64,000 nt of DNA from the NCBI RefSeq assembly GCF_900115205.1, contig NZ_FOYQ01000002.1, positions 620,001 through 684,000 on the forward strand, written 5' to 3'. The notes under the pieces are model-generated. The model was not told the origin of the DNA. It searched no databases and saw only the letters and a program-made list of their open reading frames with translations. This DNA comes from Robiginitalea myxolifaciens (GTDB taxonomy: Bacteria; Bacteroidota; Bacteroidia; Flavobacteriales; Flavobacteriaceae). Position numbers and translations under genes: made by a program. How positions within the stretch are numbered: position 1 is the first letter of the stretch; each line of letters begins with the position of its first letter. Positions 21,901 through 31,500 of this stretch are shown here, in pieces.

Positions 21901-22524
21901 CCCTCCGGAGGAGACAATCAAAAAGTCTACCCCTCCGATTGTGGCAAATTCCAAACCATTGGTCGCGTGGTTCTCTTCAGATCGCGGTAATCCCCGCACA
22001 ATATCAACCACATCCCAGCTCACACCATTCCAGGTTAATCGGGTAATTACCCCACTGTTGGTGTCCAGATCCTTGTCTCCACTGGGGCCCCCAACACGTG
22101 AATCACTGGAGGTTACATAAATAATCGGATTTGTTGGCGTACCGGCCATAGTCAGACCAGTTGCCTCCCGGTTATTTCCACTGGTGGAACTTCCATCGTC
22201 ATTATGGTTGGGGATATCCTTGACAAACGAGAGTTCCTCAGAAGCGATTACTTCATAGTCGTCCGCGCCAACCTGTTGAATAGTAAAAATGTCAATTGTA
22301 CCATTCAGATTTAGTACATACAGCCTTCCATCAGGTCCGAACATGAGGGAAGTAGCATTATTGACTCCTCCATTACCATTAAAGTTGAGGGTGCTCTGTC
22401 CAAAAGCTTGCGCTTCAAGGGTTTGCATACCCCCCAGCAGGCCAAAAAACAGGCCTGCCAATAGTACAAAGAAAGTGCTGGGGAAGCGTCGCTTCCGCGT
22501 TGTGGGTGGGGTGTAAAGATTCAT
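12952..22524 (-). CDS. Giant secreted multidomain protein with beta-propeller, malectin, Kelch and C-terminal dockerin-like domains (3,190 aa)
   Basis: Signal peptide: a basic n-region, then a hydrophobic core at about residues 16-35 ending LEAQA. Domains, by rough residue: a sugar-dehydrogenase-like beta-propeller (40-590); an Asp-rich TSP3-like calcium segment (598-670); a LamG/ConA-like domain (690-910); a cadherin-like segment (about 920-1010); malectin 1 (1015-1180); an Ig-like domain; malectin 2 (1288-1458); Kelch repeats with YLFGG, YVVGG, YVAGG and YVIGG strands (1480-1780); malectin 3 (1890-2075); a CBM-like domain (2155-2350); two similar modules of about 317 aa (2408-3031); a short SpaA/CNA-B-like segment; and a dockerin-like pair of calcium loops (DANGDNLVTFID and DFNGSGSVTFVD, about 3120-3180). 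It ends Pro-rich with no T9SS sorting domain. It lies 31 bp behind the 2,998-aa gene, so the two are probably co-transcribed. The dockerin suggests attachment to the neighbour's cohesin. Substrate is unknown; a glycan-binding surface role is inferred. Confidence 0.9.
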   Translation of the reverse strand: MNLYTPPTTRKRRFPSTFFVLLAGLFFGLLGGMQTLEAQAFGQSTLNFNGNGGVNNATSLMFGPDGRLYVLNLNGTIDIFTIQQVGADDYEVIASEELSFVKDIPNHNDDGSSTSGNNREATGLTMAGTPTNPIIYVTSSDSRVGGPSGDKDLDTNSGVITRLTWNGVSWDVVDIVRGLPRSEENHATNGLEFATIGGVDFLIVSSGGHANAGAPSDNFAWTTEYALSAAVLSVNLTMLEGMSILNDGVRDYIYDIPTLDDPTRPNVNGITDPDVAGYNGIDVGDPWGGNDGLNQAMIVLGGPVQIYSPGYRNTYDLVITEDGKLFVTDNGANGGWGGLPENEGLKDGMGNSLVTNNYLPGEPGSSSATGGEQVDNQDHLTMATDNIQTYVPGSFYGGHPTPVRANPTGAGLFTNPEENSYNPATAVFRTLIYDPDGTRGGVAAGYTNDPSIGLPANWPPVPPSLANPDEGDWRGPTVNNPDGPNDVLVTTWQNNSNGIDEYTSTIFTGTESMQGDLIAGRNGGGNLHRVQLNPDGSLQNLSQNFISGLGGNALGITCNSDSDPFPGTIWVATFNTNIVILEPKPSIVCIDPADPSWDPNGDIDGDGYTNQDEIDNGTDQCNGGSQPNDFDKAAGGSPLVSDLNDEDDDNDGILDANDPLQLGDPLDSGSDAFDLPVLNDLLSDNLDLQGYLGLGFTGLMNNGAVNPNYLEWLDVIGGGPNPNDILGGAVGAMTMQMTEGTALGGANTQEKAFQYGVNVDQSLSSFTVEGRLFNFTDPLQLYGTSAPANGEIGLFIGDGTQSNYIKFVLNQNGLQGLQEVGDSPGTPVDLAISTGNRPTNDIVLFFVVTPTSGEVSLQYKIDGGTMQTLTTFTAQGSILAAIQNTNTPLAVGLIGSSNTPGTEVEGTWDYLYVQASQPTVQQAIPDVSVLVGASPTSFNLDEYFADDGGDANLTYTVQSNSNPSIGATVNNNSLDLVFPGSEASSTIVVRATDGSGLFIEQTFVVTVSDEPIPVVRIRANGATISATDAPNPDWVGVTATGAQNGTSNGFAWSVNTGNHSTHNITGRDASVPAYVPQAIFANERWDPGANPEMEWSITLPNQDYIVRLYMGNGFGGTSAAGQRVFDISIEGALVQNDLDLIPTFGHQTGGMLEYNVTLSDGTLNILFEHVVENPLVNGIEILTVGGATAPLAVDPIANQSSFEGDLVNVDIINASGGDPGENFGYAQTGLPPGLVLEPTTGNINGTISAGAAASSPYAVTITVTKPGSTPVNTNFTWTVLDPSVSGTALYRVNAGGASTASTDADPTPWAADQAAGTANGTAVLGTPSPYVNTAAEDITFGVVQPGAFTNTTGYPNDIFLVERYNTLAVPDNMQWDFPVANGFYTVNLLFAEVWTGAQAADIREFDVVIEGALVLDNHDQTEVYGWATAAVESFLVEVTDGNLDIDFIMEIQNPAIKGIEILPADPPASLEWTDQTDDENYTARHECSFVQAGDKFYLFGGRENSQTLDVYDYQTKTWTQGLANAPAAFNHFQAVEYGGLIWIIGAFKDNGFPNETPADFVWAYNPATDTWIQGPAVPAGRKRGSAGLVVYDDKFYVVGGNTIGHNGGYIEWFDQFDPATGVWTQLPDAPRARDHFHAGVIGDKLYVAGGRLSGGDGGVFEPLIAEVDVFDFTSGTWSTLPAGQNLPTPRAAASVGVFQNELYVIGGEIASDLSGTPVNDAVKTTESFNPSSGIWTPRADLITERHGTQAIVSGNGIHVAAGSSSQGGGGTMKNMEFYGTDNPSGTALTAGQLSAGNSLNVPLGGTATIPINHTGGNTGVILSDIQFSGTNSGSFVVASSGFHFIPVGGSFDLEIEHVGAAVDESATMTLVYGDGSFLQVGLLSGAVEPTILYRVNAGGPAIAAADASTPDWSADTGVFGAAGNSQYLVGGTPSNGTYTGDAGSAHAGPIIMTDPSLASIPGAPSAVFNTERWDPADTPTQSEMTWAFPVAAGTEVEVTLLFAELFGGITAAGERVFDVSVDGVIPPVFDDIDPYGTTGPKGAFALSYSFISDGTVDLVFLHVTENPALKGIQIATVGGGSGNFAPLVTNPGAQQGVDGDLVNLQILASDDEDCGELLYEATGLPPSLSIDPATGLISGTLDAGTGSGTPGAFIEDNGLVVIEMENNGAIGGNWKNASNTTAPDINSPGTAAGDDFIVWEGGQFLGSPGNGLLTYPVQITTPGVYRFQWHNQVGLGNSGTEHNDTWLKIEGDAFYGQKTGSTVCPKGFNSAENDCTGSAPNGAGSGGWFKIYASQGVNWGWSTFTSDNDGHPIFVRFDEAGTYNILVSARSSNHVIDRMVLTLESQYNANFGKNLNLAESAQNPIGAPGASADSPYDITVTVTDNCDPALSSEVSFVWNVTQVPVGNPEAFVQVTAGAGLGSSTFGNNSFLIQNTGDDRITQVTINTLTGYMMDVVFDPVGTAGDNGAKCLTEGSNSVGDVGITVPADGGSDFDDCESVFDVPHNGVDNDEGYDQMTLEFTNFDPGEAFAFGVDMDPTSIKGDLSTGDAGSISGFELIGATVTITFASGVTYTSSLYDEGSVGGSDVLINQASQMLAVPAIQIDGSTANRLVTDANQLVTVTGNPGETVSLLRVDGRLYIDPGNPTVGYDLDLFEANEAMTKQLYTAVLDGTGTAQVPVVLTQTPGAPGTPDGGLNHFIAVTTEPGGGNSLASNVIVLEYDPDAVVAPAAIVEITPDGDLGASTYSNNSFQITNTATGGLQITNVTIDLSTGILPDMVFDPVGAGGDATASCLTANLGSVATGFTVPTDPCVDPFSQPRNGGFDIISLDFTEFDPGEEFQFTVDVDPNSIQGVAGAGAAGAVSGYELIGATITITYSDSSVLVGKIYEDGSLGGGQMIAEAAAPATPSISMVGVGVGPAIVNDLNQVVQVTGSPGDFVSLLQMDSRLYIASGDPPFNVPDETYYANEAMSGKTLYAGQIPAGGTLDIPITMLVTPGGGATPDGGLNHFVAVTSEIAYLPDWPTSQTSNIVTVLYDPNFVDTSLNVSATLQSRTDHSGDYTVKLYQNGALIYDLVGTADASGNMSIPGIAPGTYEVAVKYPNSLQAVETVVVDATGGTAAMGELPMGDANGDNLVTFIDFSILASTFNLTSADTGYIAGADFNGSGSVTFVDFSILTANFNTAGEEPTPAP
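13405..15300 (-). repeat. Tandem duplication of a ~317-residue module inside the 3,190-aa protein
   Basis: Two consecutive copies, about 14350-15300 and 13405-14345. Each begins with a strand such as VEITPDGDLGAS or VQVTAGAGLGSS followed by NNSFxIxNT. Each continues through FDPG-E-F-F-VDxDPxSI-G and FELIGATVTI or YELIGATITI, and ends with TPDGGLNHF-AVT and SNxxxxxYDP. The copies are clearly diverged, so the duplication is old. Confidence 0.8.
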
Positions 22525-22555
22525 AAAAGAAGTCTTTGCGAGTTGGTTTTATATT

Positions 22556-25500
22556 TTAATATCTACTTATTAGAATCGCTTCCTGATAGGAGTTGCCTTC
22601 ATCGTCCTTGGTGCGTACATAGTACATACCGGAGGGCAATTCGAGCACCCTTAGGTCGTAAGTCCTCAGGTTAGTACCCTGGGCAGCCCGTACGGTTTTC
22701 ACCAGCTTCCCGGAAGTATCGAAGATCTGGAAGGTCTCAATACGCGTGGGTACATCAAAGGAAATACTAACCTCAACATCGGCAGGCGTTGGCGAGGCGG
22801 TCATTGGAAGCATTTTGGATACTGCCTCCCTGGCTGCGCCACTTCCCGCTACTACGGAGAAGTTTACCGTCACATCCGGAGCGGACGGGCTAATGGCATT
22901 AGCCGTAAGGGTATAATTCCCGATTGGGAATGGTTTCCCCTGAATATCCACTCCGATATCCCCGAAGAGGGAGTGCGGTGCTGGTCCTTCTGAACGATTC
23001 TCGTTTATTGGCCCGCTGAGGTTAAAGAATACACCATTTGGATTCAGACTCGCATTGTAAATAACACCCAGTGGGGTATTTCCAATGTCGTCCTTGAAGA
23101 TCACCATACCGTCGGTAAGCGCAAATAACTCCGTATCCGTAGTGGCGTCTAACACTATCAGGACTGCTTCTCCCAATTCTGAAGTCACTGTGATATTCTT
23201 GGAAGCTGAAGCCGAGCAACCTGTAGTACCATCGGTATAGGAATAGGTGATGGTATAGGTTCCTGGACCCACTCCGGGATTGAACATGCCTCCGGAGACT
23301 CCGGTTCCGGAATAGACTCCTCCTGCCGGGCTTCCACCAGTGAGCATAAAGGGTGCGTCTGATTCCAGCACGGGTGCGAAATTGGCAAGCGTAACTACAG
23401 GCGCTGCAGGATTACTGATACTTGTGGTTACTGTATCGGTACATCCGTTAGCATCTGTAACGGTAACGCTATAGTTACCCGCTGCCAGTCCACTGGCCGT
23501 TGGGCTATCCAAGCCGGCATTATGACTCCAGGAATAACTGTAGGGAGTTGCACCTCCGCTGACCGAAACCATAATGCTTCCATCCGTTCCTGAGCAGGTG
23601 GTTGGATTGGTTTTGCTGGCCAGGGCTGCATCAAATCCGATACACTGTGGATCCTGATCCACTATTGAGAAATTCACAGTAATGTCAATTCCAGCCGGAC
23701 TAACTGCATTGGCAATTAGGGTATAGTTACCCACAGGGAATACTTTCCCCTGGATATCCACTCCAATATCTCCAAAGAGCGAGTGCGGTGCAGGTCCTTC
23801 GGAACGCATCTCATTAATCGGGCCGGTGAGCTTAAAGTTTACTCCACCTGGATTCAGATCTGCATTGTAGATAACACCCAATGGGGTATTTCCAATGTCG
23901 GACTTATAAATCACCAAGCCGTCAGTAAGGGCGAATAACTCGGTGTCCGTGGTGGCATCCAGTACAATCAGAACTGCATTCCCCAATTCCGAAGTAACCG
24001 TAATATTCCGAGTTGCACTTCCGGAACAACCATTACCATCTGCATAAGTATAGGTTATCGGGTAAGTACCCGCTCCAATGGCCGGGTTGAAGTTACCCCC
24101 GGAGACACCCGGACCACTGTATGTTCCCCCTGCCGGACTTCCACCGCTAAGGGCGAAAGTGGCATCGGTATCCAGTACATTGGCAAAAGGAGCCAGTGTA
24201 ACAGTGGGTCCTGCCGGATCGCTCAGGGTAAAGGAAACGATGTCGAGACATCCATCCTCATTGGTAACGGTAACCGTATAACTTCCAGCTTCCAGTCCTT
24301 CGGCCACAGAACCACTCAGGGAGTTATCATGACTCCAGGAGTAGGAAACTGCGCTATCCGATCCACTCACATTTATCTGCGCAAAACCTTCGTCACCGCC
24401 ACATGAAGTCGGATCTCCGCTGTCCGCAAGGACAGCATCGAAATCGACACATGCAGGATTCACATCGGTGAATGTGAAGGTTACATTTCCTGGGGCGCCC
24501 GGAGTTCCGGTGCCGCCATTTCCTGTATACGCAGTTCCTGTGAGGTTATAGGTTCCAAGGGGGAATACCTGGGCATTATAATTTCCTGCGGCATCGCCAT
24601 AAAGTGCATAAGGAGCAAAACTTTCTGTCTGCGACTTATTGAGCGGTCCACTGATTTGCATCACAACACTTTCTGTGGTTGGTCCTTCAACCGCGCGAAT
24701 GTTAAGATTTGCTGTCGGCAGACTGTTCACATCGATCAACATACCATCGGTAATGGTGAACAGGTCTACATTGTCATCGGCATCTACCAGTATGAATTCC
24801 ACAATCTCCAAGGGATCCGGAGTCGGATCGTCGACGCTGACATCGAAGGAACAAGTCATGTTGTTGCCAGCCTCATCGGTTGCCGTAATGGTAACCGTAT
24901 TGGCGCCGCTGATAATAGTTCCAGGTGCCGGGCTTTGAACCAACACAGGAACTCCGCCACAATTGTCCGTAGCAGATACCTGCGGAACATAATTAGCAAG
25001 GGTAGCAAATCCGTCCTCATCCCCAACAACCGTTTGGGCTCCAAGGCATACGAGGAATTCAGGATCCACATCATCGTCAACATTGATTGTCTGCACAAAG
25101 GATGTGCTGTTACCAGCTGTATCCGTAAACGTCCAGGTACGCTCAATGGTAAATTCATTGGCCGTAGCGCCCGGAGTCAGGTCATCAGAAGGCATCTCCA
25201 TCAGGGATCCATCGCAATTATCGAGTGCTGTGAGCATTGCCGCAGCCGGCACCTCACTGGCACACTTCAAATCCAGGGTCATTGCTGGTGGATTCTGAAC
25301 TACCGGTGCCAGGTTGTCGATAACTGAAATATTGAAAGAACAACTGGCGGAATTTCCAGTGGCATCTGTAACGGTGAGGGTAATCAAGTCGCCATCTGCA
25401 ACCAGGCTACCAGCTACCGGAGACTGCGTTACTACTGGGTTTGGATCCAGGTCGTCACCAGCGGTCACCGAACCGGTAAAGTCTGGCAATTGAGCAGTAC

Positions 25501-28500
25501 AATTGGCATCTGCATCTAAAGCTGCTATCAATTCAGGACATTCGATGGTAGGCGTACCATTATCTGGATTAACTGTGATAACTACTGTATCGGTTGCTGT
25601 TGCTCCAAGATTGTCTGTCACGGTTAAAGTGACATTATTCACACCCTGAGCAAAAGCGAATACAGGTGAAGCGCCCGTTGCTATTTCCGTGGTGCCAATG
25701 GTCCATACATAGCTAACAATACTCCCTTCATCACTACTTGCAGAACCATCGAGCGTTACCGCTTCCGTACCATTTCCGTCGAGATCAACTACGATCTGGT
25801 CAGGACCAGCATCAGCATCGGGTTGTGCATTAATGGTTACTGAATAAACGGTTTGACTTGTATTGTCTTGAGCAGTAACTGTGTAGGGAACAGGACCAGC
25901 AGAGAAGTCTTCGGCGGTTCCTGAATTTGGAACTACGCTGGCGAATTCTGAGATAGTTACACTTGGCTCAAGAGCAGTAAGTGGGGTACCGAAAGGAAGT
26001 AATACTGTAATATCAGTTCCAACGATATCTCCGTCTACCCCGTTTACACTAAACGCGGTTATCTGGCTTGCCGTAGATGGCGTAAAGGCAATGTTCACAA
26101 ATTGCGTACATGTACCTGTATTTCCATAAGCATCCATCGAAGTCCATACGATCTTCGTACTTCCGGTTGGGAATACATAATTCGCAGGCTGATCCGTCAA
26201 ATTAAACGTGGTCATATCCGGTCTGGTTGCAACCCCAGTCAGGGTAGGGCTGGAATCACATTCATCCATCACAGATGGAGGAGTAATATCCACGCCCAGC
26301 GAGACTCCGGAGGGACTACTTAGATTAATGTCAGCTTCACAGGTTACCACTGGCGCGGTGACGTCATTTACGGTCACCGTAGTTGTACAGGTATCCATAT
26401 TCCCTGCATTATCCATAACAGTCAAAGTAACCGTCTGGGTCCCAAGAGAGCTGCAATCGAATGTATTCGGGAAGACACTGATGGAAGCAATGCCATCGTT
26501 ATCCGAAGAACCACCATCTACTGACGCGGCATCAAGGGTTGCCATGCCGTCCGGTCCAAGGTTAATGTTGATTTCATCCGTGATACACGAGGCGACCGGA
26601 TTGGTATTATCAACAACTGTTACCGTTGCAACACAACTATCCGTATTTCCGCTGGTATCAGTAACAGTAAGTGTTACTTCGTTTTCTCCCAGATTTACTC
26701 CAGTGAATGTATCAATATCCAGGGACAGGCTGGCAATTCCTTCATCATCGGTAGATCCACCGTCGATTTCCGAAGGCAAGATCGTTACCGATCCATCAGC
26801 ACCTAGCGCTACTTGGATATCTTGACACATCGCCATAGGATCTGTCAGATCAGGTAAATCAACAGTAAAGGTTACCAGGGCGGTTGCCTCTGCATTTGGA
26901 AATTCCTGGTGGAATTGGTCTGCAACAACTACAACTATCGTGTTAAATCCTTCAACAATTCCATTCCCAGCTCCATTTGCCGCAAGCGCTCCACTGTTCT
27001 CATCGAAAACGAATTGGGTATCGCTAATCTTGAAAGCACCTGTTAACGCAGAACTAATACGGGTATTACTATCAGGAGCTCCAACATTGGCTGGATTGAT
27101 GTAAAAGTGGAAATGCTCGGCATTACCGAAGAGTACATCGGTAGGATCAACCTCTACATTTACGGTGAGGCTTGTTAATTCTTCACTCTCAACAGGCGCA
27201 ATAAATGTGACCTCAGGGGCGCTTACATTTACGGTAAACGTATCTGAGCCGGTTTGTCCATTGGAGTCAGTAACCTCGGCGTTAACCTCAGTTGATCCCG
27301 GACGAACAAAAGTGATATCCTTATTAGCCCCGGTACCACCAGGAGCAATCGTTTCTTGGGTATCATCGGTAAACCAGGAAAGATTCGCTGAGATATCCCC
27401 ATCGACATCGTCATTTGCTGTTCCGGAGAACGCAATCGGTACGCCTCGAGAAACATTAATATCGGTAGGTCCGGTTATTACTACAACCGGAGCTAAGTCG
27501 TCGACGATTTCCACAGTTATTTCTTCTGTAATTTCAACCCCGCAGGCATCGGTGATACTGGCCGTAATGGTGTGTACGCCAATCGAAAGGGTCGCCATTA
27601 CACTTCCTCCACTACCCAGCGAACCGTCCAGGTCAGAAGTCCAAACGATATTAGCAGTGATATCACCATCTTCCTCGTCTGAGGCAGTTGCCGAGAGCGT
27701 CACTATGGTACCGTCAACACCACCTGCTGGATTGGCCAGGACATCGGCCAGGACAGGATCAGCATTATCCACGTCGATCAAAATAGATTCTGAAGCCATG
27801 GAAGGCGTTGCATCTACTACTTCCGCGGTAAAGGTATCTGAACCGGTAAAAGCTGTAAGGTTTAAGGTAGCTCCTGTTTCGACTACCTCTCCCAAGCCGT
27901 TTCTCCATACGATAATAGAGCTGAGATCGCCTTGTTCTGTATCACTGGCACTGGCCATAAGGGTGATATCCTCACCATCCCCTTCACAGTCAATTACAGG
28001 CGTCCATTCTGCAATTTCCAGGGTAGGCGCTGCATTGGGCACAAAATCGGCTGTTGGCGTAATACAAATACCGCTGAGTTTAGCGCGATCTACCTGTGCC
28101 GATAAATCAATATTCAGAATACCATCGGAAACCGTTACGGCAAACGTTTTGGTAACACCTTGTAGGGTGCCGTAGGTATCGAACAAGTCTACTCCTGTTT
28201 CTGTGGTGCCTTCGACGTCGATATCGAACAGCCGATCACCGGTTCCCAATCCAGAACCGCCTCCTGGAGCTCCTACATAGATTTCAGCCATATAGAGCTC
28301 CACGGTAAATTCACCATTCCCGGTTGGGAAAGCAAAACTGAGCGTTCCGGAAGCCGCGGAGGCATTCTTTTCGCTCTGAAACATCATTTCTTCTCCACTA
28401 CCCGGCAGCGTACCGGAAATAGGATTGGTTGTATTGAAGTTGGCCTGGAAGTCAGTAACAAAAGGATCGTCGTTTCCGAAAGAACGGCCAAAAGCAGTCA

Positions 28501-31500
28501 CATCGGCCTCGTTCCCCACATTTACACAAATAGGAGTCGAGATTACCTCCAGAATGGTCCAGTTAAAGGTCGTTGTTCCCGTGTCCATCTCATCGTCGGT
28601 AACCGTGATCGTTACCGCATACGGGCTATTGGCAGCGGCACCAACATCAATGGTCCCACTGATCGCACCCGTGGTAGGGTCAATCGAAAGACCAGGAGGA
28701 AGGGTTCCGTTATCGCTATAGGTAACGACTCCACCATCTGGATCTGTCGCTGTTACGGAAAGACCCATCGGGGTCTCGCCCTCCAAATTCTGTTGATCTT
28801 CTAACTCCGCAGTGAAGAAGGGGTCAAAAGAAGCAGTGAATTCAATCTCTTCGATGTTAGCTCCTCCATTGAAACTCAATCGAAGTACTTGAGGTCCTGC
28901 ATTTGTGAAGACTACAGACCCAGTCTGATTGAAGTAATTTTGCCATCTATCAGGTGTTGGACTTTGAGGTACTGAAACATTTCCAATACTCGTGAATACC
29001 CCATTGTTTTCCTGGAAATCAACTATGGTTGTTCCCGCTGAGCCTTTGGCAGCTTTGACTCTTACATCATATGCACCTGCGGTTGGAACATTAATCCAAT
29101 AGTCTACGAATTCACCACTGTCTATCCAACCAATGTTTTGGGCTGCAGTGGCCTCAATGGCTACAGTAAAGCCGGCAGTGGCATCGGGATTACCCCCGTA
29201 CCACGGATCCGGGTTGAAGAAAGTCCTGGCCAGTATGACTCCTGGCAAAGGTTGCGAGACATTGATCCTGAAGCTTTCAGTCTGTGGCAGATTAACCCCA
29301 TCATTGGCGGTTACTACAGCCCAGTAGGATCTACCTGATCCTACTGCCGGAGTCCACTCAAATGTATAGCTCCCTCCCCCATTGTCGTTTAAAGTTCCCA
29401 CGGCTTCGAGTTCGGTGGGGGTAAAAGGATTTGTTCCTCCTTTACTGATATCAAATATTTCGATACTCGCAGCAGGATTAAAATCGTCGGTAACAACAAT
29501 TGGAATACTTATTAACTCACCCTCATTGGCAAATACGTCGTCTATTGAATCAATCGCTGGCGGATCATCGCCTTCAGGCGGATCTACGGTAAGGGTAAAT
29601 TGCTCAGTTACTGGTGAGCTGGTTCCATCACTAATAATAGCGTTTACGGTATAAGTACCGATATCCCCAATCAATGGGGTTCCTTCGATTTGCCCGGTAG
29701 CCGGATTATAACTTAGGCTGGCAGGCAACCCATTTAAGGTTACCGTCAGCGGATCTGATTCCGGATCACTCACATTCACCGGTGCCATTGCGGGCTCACC
29801 CACGGCAACAGTCAAATCTCCGATGTTGGTTATTGGGTGCAGGTTTGCTCCTGGACTTGCTGTCACGCAAATACCAGAAAGCTTTCCATTATCTACACTA
29901 GCAGGACCAATTTGAAGGGTGAGCGAACCGTCAGTAACTGTAACGTTGTAAGTTCTGATAATGGCGGTTTGGTTCGAATTGAGCCCATCCTTAACTGGGT
30001 CAACTAAGTCATATTCATCGAGAATTGGATTTAATTCGTCTTCCAGGAAAACGTCAAAAACACGGCCCCCAGAACTCGGATGAAATACCTCAGCAAAGTA
30101 TAAATCGACTTGATAAGTTCCATTTTCTACTGGAATTTCATAGGTGAAGGCCGGATTGGTGCCCCCGGCACCGCCATAAATTTCCTTTTGAAATAGCAAT
30201 TCTTCAGGAGATCCTGAAGCTGTACCTCCAATTGAACCGCTATAATTCTTAAATGCTTTACCATTGGTTCGGGAAAATTCTGAGACCGTCGGAGGTGCAT
30301 TATTTAGATCCCCAATAAAATCACGCCCAAAAGCGACCAAGTCCACATTACCTGAGGCAATACAAACCTGAAACGGTGGTATCTCTTCAAAGGAAACACT
30401 AATGCTCTGAGCAGAAGTAACATTCGTAAATTCATAAGAGCCGGCAATCGCAACCGGGCTACCATTTACCAAAACCTCGGCAACCTCAAAGCCGGGGTCT
30501 GGTGTAAAGGTGAATAATTGACTGCCACCGTCCATAACCTGGACAGTACCATCCGGACTAATGGACCCGCCGGGACCTGAAGAAGCGGTTATATCAAATA
30601 ATGTTACCATGACTTCTTCCACAGTTATATTTTTCATTTCTGTGGAAGTGAAGCCATCATTGTCTGTTACGGTTAGGCTTACCGTGTAAGTGTTCGGCGC
30701 AGAATAAGTGTGGGTTGGTGCCGATTCCGACATCCCACTCACCACGGGACTCCCATCGCCAAAGTCCCATTCGTAATTGTCTATTGTTCCGTCAATATCG
30801 GTCGAGGTACTTGTAAATTGAACCACTTCGTTAACCTCTGCCGGATTCGGCACTATGGTAAAGTCCGCTACCGGAGGGTTACCAATGGTAATGGTTGCTC
30901 CAGTCGCAGCGTCAAGAATGTTCGCGAACGACGACCCAATAATCTGAGTAGCTGAGAATTGGTCGAAATCAAAAAATTCCAGGTTCACTACCCCTGCCTC
31001 TGTAGCAATGAAATCTATAACCAGAAAATCCACAACTGGAGTTGAGATAAATGTATTCTGGATTCCCGCTCCATGTCTTACGTTTCCAGCGGTATTATCA
31101 AATTGCTCGGCAATAGGTCCATTAAGATCTAACGGTCCAGCTTTTGTTACACCTTGAACCTGCAATTTGGTTTCATCAAAAGAAATATTCGCATTGGCGC
31201 TATTGTAAGAGAACCCATTAGAAACAATCTGAACGGTTACAGAAAATTGCTCATTGACATCTACCGTAGCATTTGCTGGGGTGATAATGAAATCAGGTCC
31301 CGTTTGCGCCTCCAAGGTAGCGCCTCCTCCAAAAAGGAAAAGTGCGCCCAAAAGGGTCAGCAAGGTTTTTGGAATTCTTCTTGGTGGAACCTTCTTAGGG
31401 TTTCTCACATGATCTTCGACTGGAATTGTCTGAAGCTTGGTTGGTCCGGAAATCCGGGTTCGTACGTCATAGAATGCTTGACATAGGCGTACTAATACTT

